64,000 bases of DNA from Solimonas sp. (GTDB taxonomy: Bacteria; Pseudomonadota; Gammaproteobacteria; Nevskiales; Nevskiaceae), in NCBI GenBank assembly GCA_030149365.1, contig JASBRP010000033.1, positions 1 to 64,000 on the forward strand. Direction: 5' to 3'. Made by a program: the position numbers and the translations under genes. Under the pieces are notes generated by a model. It was not told where the DNA came from, did not search any database, and worked only from the letters and a program-made list of their open reading frames with translations. This document shows positions 62,422 to 64,000 of the stretch, one piece after another; the first letter of the stretch is position 1; every line of letters begins with the position of its first letter.

Positions 62422-63489
62422 TCAGGCGGCTTGCTTGGCGCGCAGCAGTTCCCGTGCGGCAGTCGCCGTATTGCGGGCCCAGCTGATGCCACGCAGCAGC
62501 TGCAGCTTCAGCGGCAGCGGCTCCGGCAGGGTCAGCCACAGGCGCAGCAGGTGGCGGCGCTGGTCGGGATCGGGCCAGTCCTCGAAGCCGGTGCGGGCGT
62601 GCAGGATCGTGTGATTGGAGATCAGCTGGATGTCGCCCGGTTGCAGGTCCATGTCCAGGCAGAACTCCGGGTCGGAGGCGATCTCGTCGTAGGCGTCCAG
62701 CAGTTCGTGGTCGCTCGCGCTCAGCTTCGGCACGTGGGGCAGGTGCTCCACGCTGCGGTAGTAGTCGCTCTGCCAGAAGCTGCGCAGCTCGCCGCCGGCA
62801 TAGCGGCAGGGGGCGATGGGGTAGGCGGGGATGCCACCTTCACCCTTGGTGTCGAACCATATCGGCTCGAACAGCCGCGCTACCAGATGCGGTTTGCGGC
62901 GCAGCAGCTCGTTGTACACCGCCACGGAACTGGCGATGCGCGACAGGCCGCCGCTTTTCGCGGTCTTCAGGCACAGCAGGCCGACCACGTCGGCGGTGTC
63001 GGTGTGGGGCGCCAGGGCCTTGTTGGTGCGGTAGTAGCGGATGTCGCCGCCGGTGCGCTGGTCGCGCACGTGGCCCAGCAGGTCGCCCTGCGGATTCTGC
63101 GCGCCGGGCAGGCCGAGGTGGTGGCCGAAGCCCCAGTAGAACAGGGCGCTCTGCGCCTCGGTCCACTGGTCCACCGGCAGGCCGCGCAGCAGCACGAAGC
63201 CGCGGCCGTGGCGGATGTCGTGGCGCCAGATGTCGATGCGAGCCGCAAGGCCGGGCAGGGGGAAGTCCGCCCGCGTCATGGCCGCCATCGGTTTGCCGCC
63301 GGCCTCGGCATGGCGCACGGCCGCGCGGCACTCCTCGACGTCGGCCGGGGTCAGGCGGTACTGCCAATCGTCACGCTCGCGCAGGATGGCGCCGCGCCAT
63401 TCGGCCGGCGAGTCCACCGGGCCTGCCGGCATGCCCTCGTGGGGGCGGGCGAAGTAATGCAGGGTCTGGGCTCTCAGCGACTTGTACAT
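62422..63489 (-). CDS. TauD/TfdA-family Fe(II)/2-oxoglutarate dioxygenase
   Basis: A 355-residue dioxygenase. Metal-binding HxD is APHTDTADVVGLLCL (about residue 165), the distal His is in SNHTILHARTGFEDW (about 297) and the 2-oxoglutarate-binding Arg is likely in RRHLLRLWL. RGFVLLRGLPVDQWTEAQ and YYRTNKALAPHTD are family-typical. The substrate is unknown; gamma-butyrobetaine, taurine or sulfonates are used by relatives. It ends 44 bp upstream of the yajQ start on the same strand. Confidence 0.9.
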   Translation of the reverse strand: MYKSLRAQTLHYFARPHEGMPAGPVDSPAEWRGAILRERDDWQYRLTPADVEECRAAVRHAEAGGKPMAAMTRADFPLPGLAARIDIWRHDIRHGRGFVLLRGLPVDQWTEAQSALFYWGFGHHLGLPGAQNPQGDLLGHVRDQRTGGDIRYYRTNKALAPHTDTADVVGLLCLKTAKSGGLSRIASSVAVYNELLRRKPHLVARLFEPIWFDTKGEGGIPAYPIAPCRYAGGELRSFWQSDYYRSVEHLPHVPKLSASDHELLDAYDEIASDPEFCLDMDLQPGDIQLISNHTILHARTGFEDWPDPDQRRHLLRLWLTLPEPLPLKLQLLRGISWARNTATAARELLRAKQAA

Positions 63490-63690
63490 CCGAACGCGTC
63501 CTTGCCTGGAATGGTGGGCCGATTATGGCCCGCCCCGTGCCGTCGGGGCCTGGGAAATCCATACCGGCGCGGCATTTTCGCCCCGTCCGGCCATGGACAA
63601 GGCCCGGACTGCCGCGTATATCCATCAGCGGATATCCACAAACAGAGCGGCCGCCCCCCGGGCCCAGCCGTCCCTCCGAGGAGAGGACAG

Positions 63691-64000
63691 ATGAATGCGA
63701 TGCGAGGAGCCCTGATCGGGGCGGTGAGCCTGTTGCTGACGGCCTGCGGGTCCAGCGACGAGGTGAGCGGGACCAGCGGTGGCGGCCTGACCACGAACCC
63801 GGTGACCGAGAGCCGTGTCGGCGAGGTCTACCGCCAGGAAGTCCCGGTGGAGAAAACCGGCGACACCATGGTGATCCAGGTGATGGAGCCCACCCAGCTG
63901 GAGGCCGGCAAGACCTACCCCCTGGTGCTGCAGGGCCACGGCTACGGCGGCAGCCGCAACATCGAGCCCTCGGGCTTCCAGCAGCGCCTGCGTGACGCCG
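63691..64000 (+). CDS. Lipoprotein with hydrolase-like core (cut by window end)
   Basis: The first 103 codons of a gene running off the right edge. GAGGAGAGGA precedes ATG 63691. The signal peptide ends in lipobox LLLTAC (Cys18), followed by a Gly/Ser/Thr linker and MVIQVMEPTQLEAGKTYPLV, then LVLQGHGYGGSRNIEPSGFQ, resembling the start of an alpha/beta-hydrolase or CocE-type serine peptidase with its oxyanion-hole His-Gly. No catalytic residue is visible yet. The 201-bp gap before it (63490-63690) holds no gene I can see. Confidence 0.75.
   Translation, partial: MNAMRGALIGAVSLLLTACGSSDEVSGTSGGGLTTNPVTESRVGEVYRQEVPVEKTGDTMVIQVMEPTQLEAGKTYPLVLQGHGYGGSRNIEPSGFQQRLRDA

Overview
The window is 64 kb of dense, very GC-rich bacterial chromosome with no rRNA, tRNA, phage or plasmid module in view. 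The housekeeping genes (metF-ahcY-metK, tkt-gap-pgk, thiC with a TPP riboswitch, yajQ, rlmJ, lhr), a CbrA/CbrB-type two-component pair, a DcaP-like porin and many lipid- or ester-directed enzymes point to a gammaproteobacterium. Nevskiales/Solimonadaceae or a neighbour of Xanthomonadales is my best guess, inferred from gene content only.

Layout. 0-5 kb: methionine/SAM cycle (metK, ahcY, metF) on the minus strand, split by a small cassette holding a four-helix-bundle gene between GGGAATC-type inverted repeats. 5-15 kb: thioredoxin-like protein, a large DUF6351-like lipoprotein, then tkt-gap-pgk (with an empty copy of the same cassette between gap and pgk) and a SNF2 ATPase. 15-20 kb: LemA, two TPM-domain proteins and a MoxR ATPase, then two minus-strand FHA proteins that share an unrecognised C-terminal domain. 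20-25 kb: an LplT/acyltransferase fusion divergent from a TetR regulator, and a PspA operon with two small membrane proteins and a YiiX-like papain-fold enzyme.

25-37.5 kb looks like a carbon-scavenging regulon. acs and yjcH-actP (acetate), a cbrX-cbrA-cbrB-like sensor operon and a DcaP-like porin lie together. The yjcH-actP operon and the porin each have a sigma-54 type promoter (GG-N10-GC) and a matching upstream element, TGTTAC-N5-GTAACGC-N4-GTCAC, with identical internal spacing. I infer that the NtrC-type response regulator encoded between them drives both.

37.5-64 kb: rlmJ, a NUDIX hydrolase, a PhyH dioxygenase, a ferredoxin reductase paired with a ferritin-like diiron protein, an orphan paralogue (42.9 kb) of a protein found in a four-gene GTPase/Roadblock operon (48-51 kb), a BASS transporter, thiC, a phospholipase C-like protein with a small lipoprotein partner, lhr, a PEGA protein translationally coupled to a Ser/Thr kinase, a 5'-nucleotidase, an alpha/beta hydrolase, yajQ, a TauD-type dioxygenase and the start of another lipoprotein.

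Small repeats are a theme: two copies of the GGGAATC cassette, three copies of a palindrome-rich dispersed repeat (23.2, 25.3 and 38.4 kb), a 31-bp-arm inverted repeat (61.8 kb), and a 44-bp direct duplication of a gene's 3' end around a 57-bp insert (18.1 kb).
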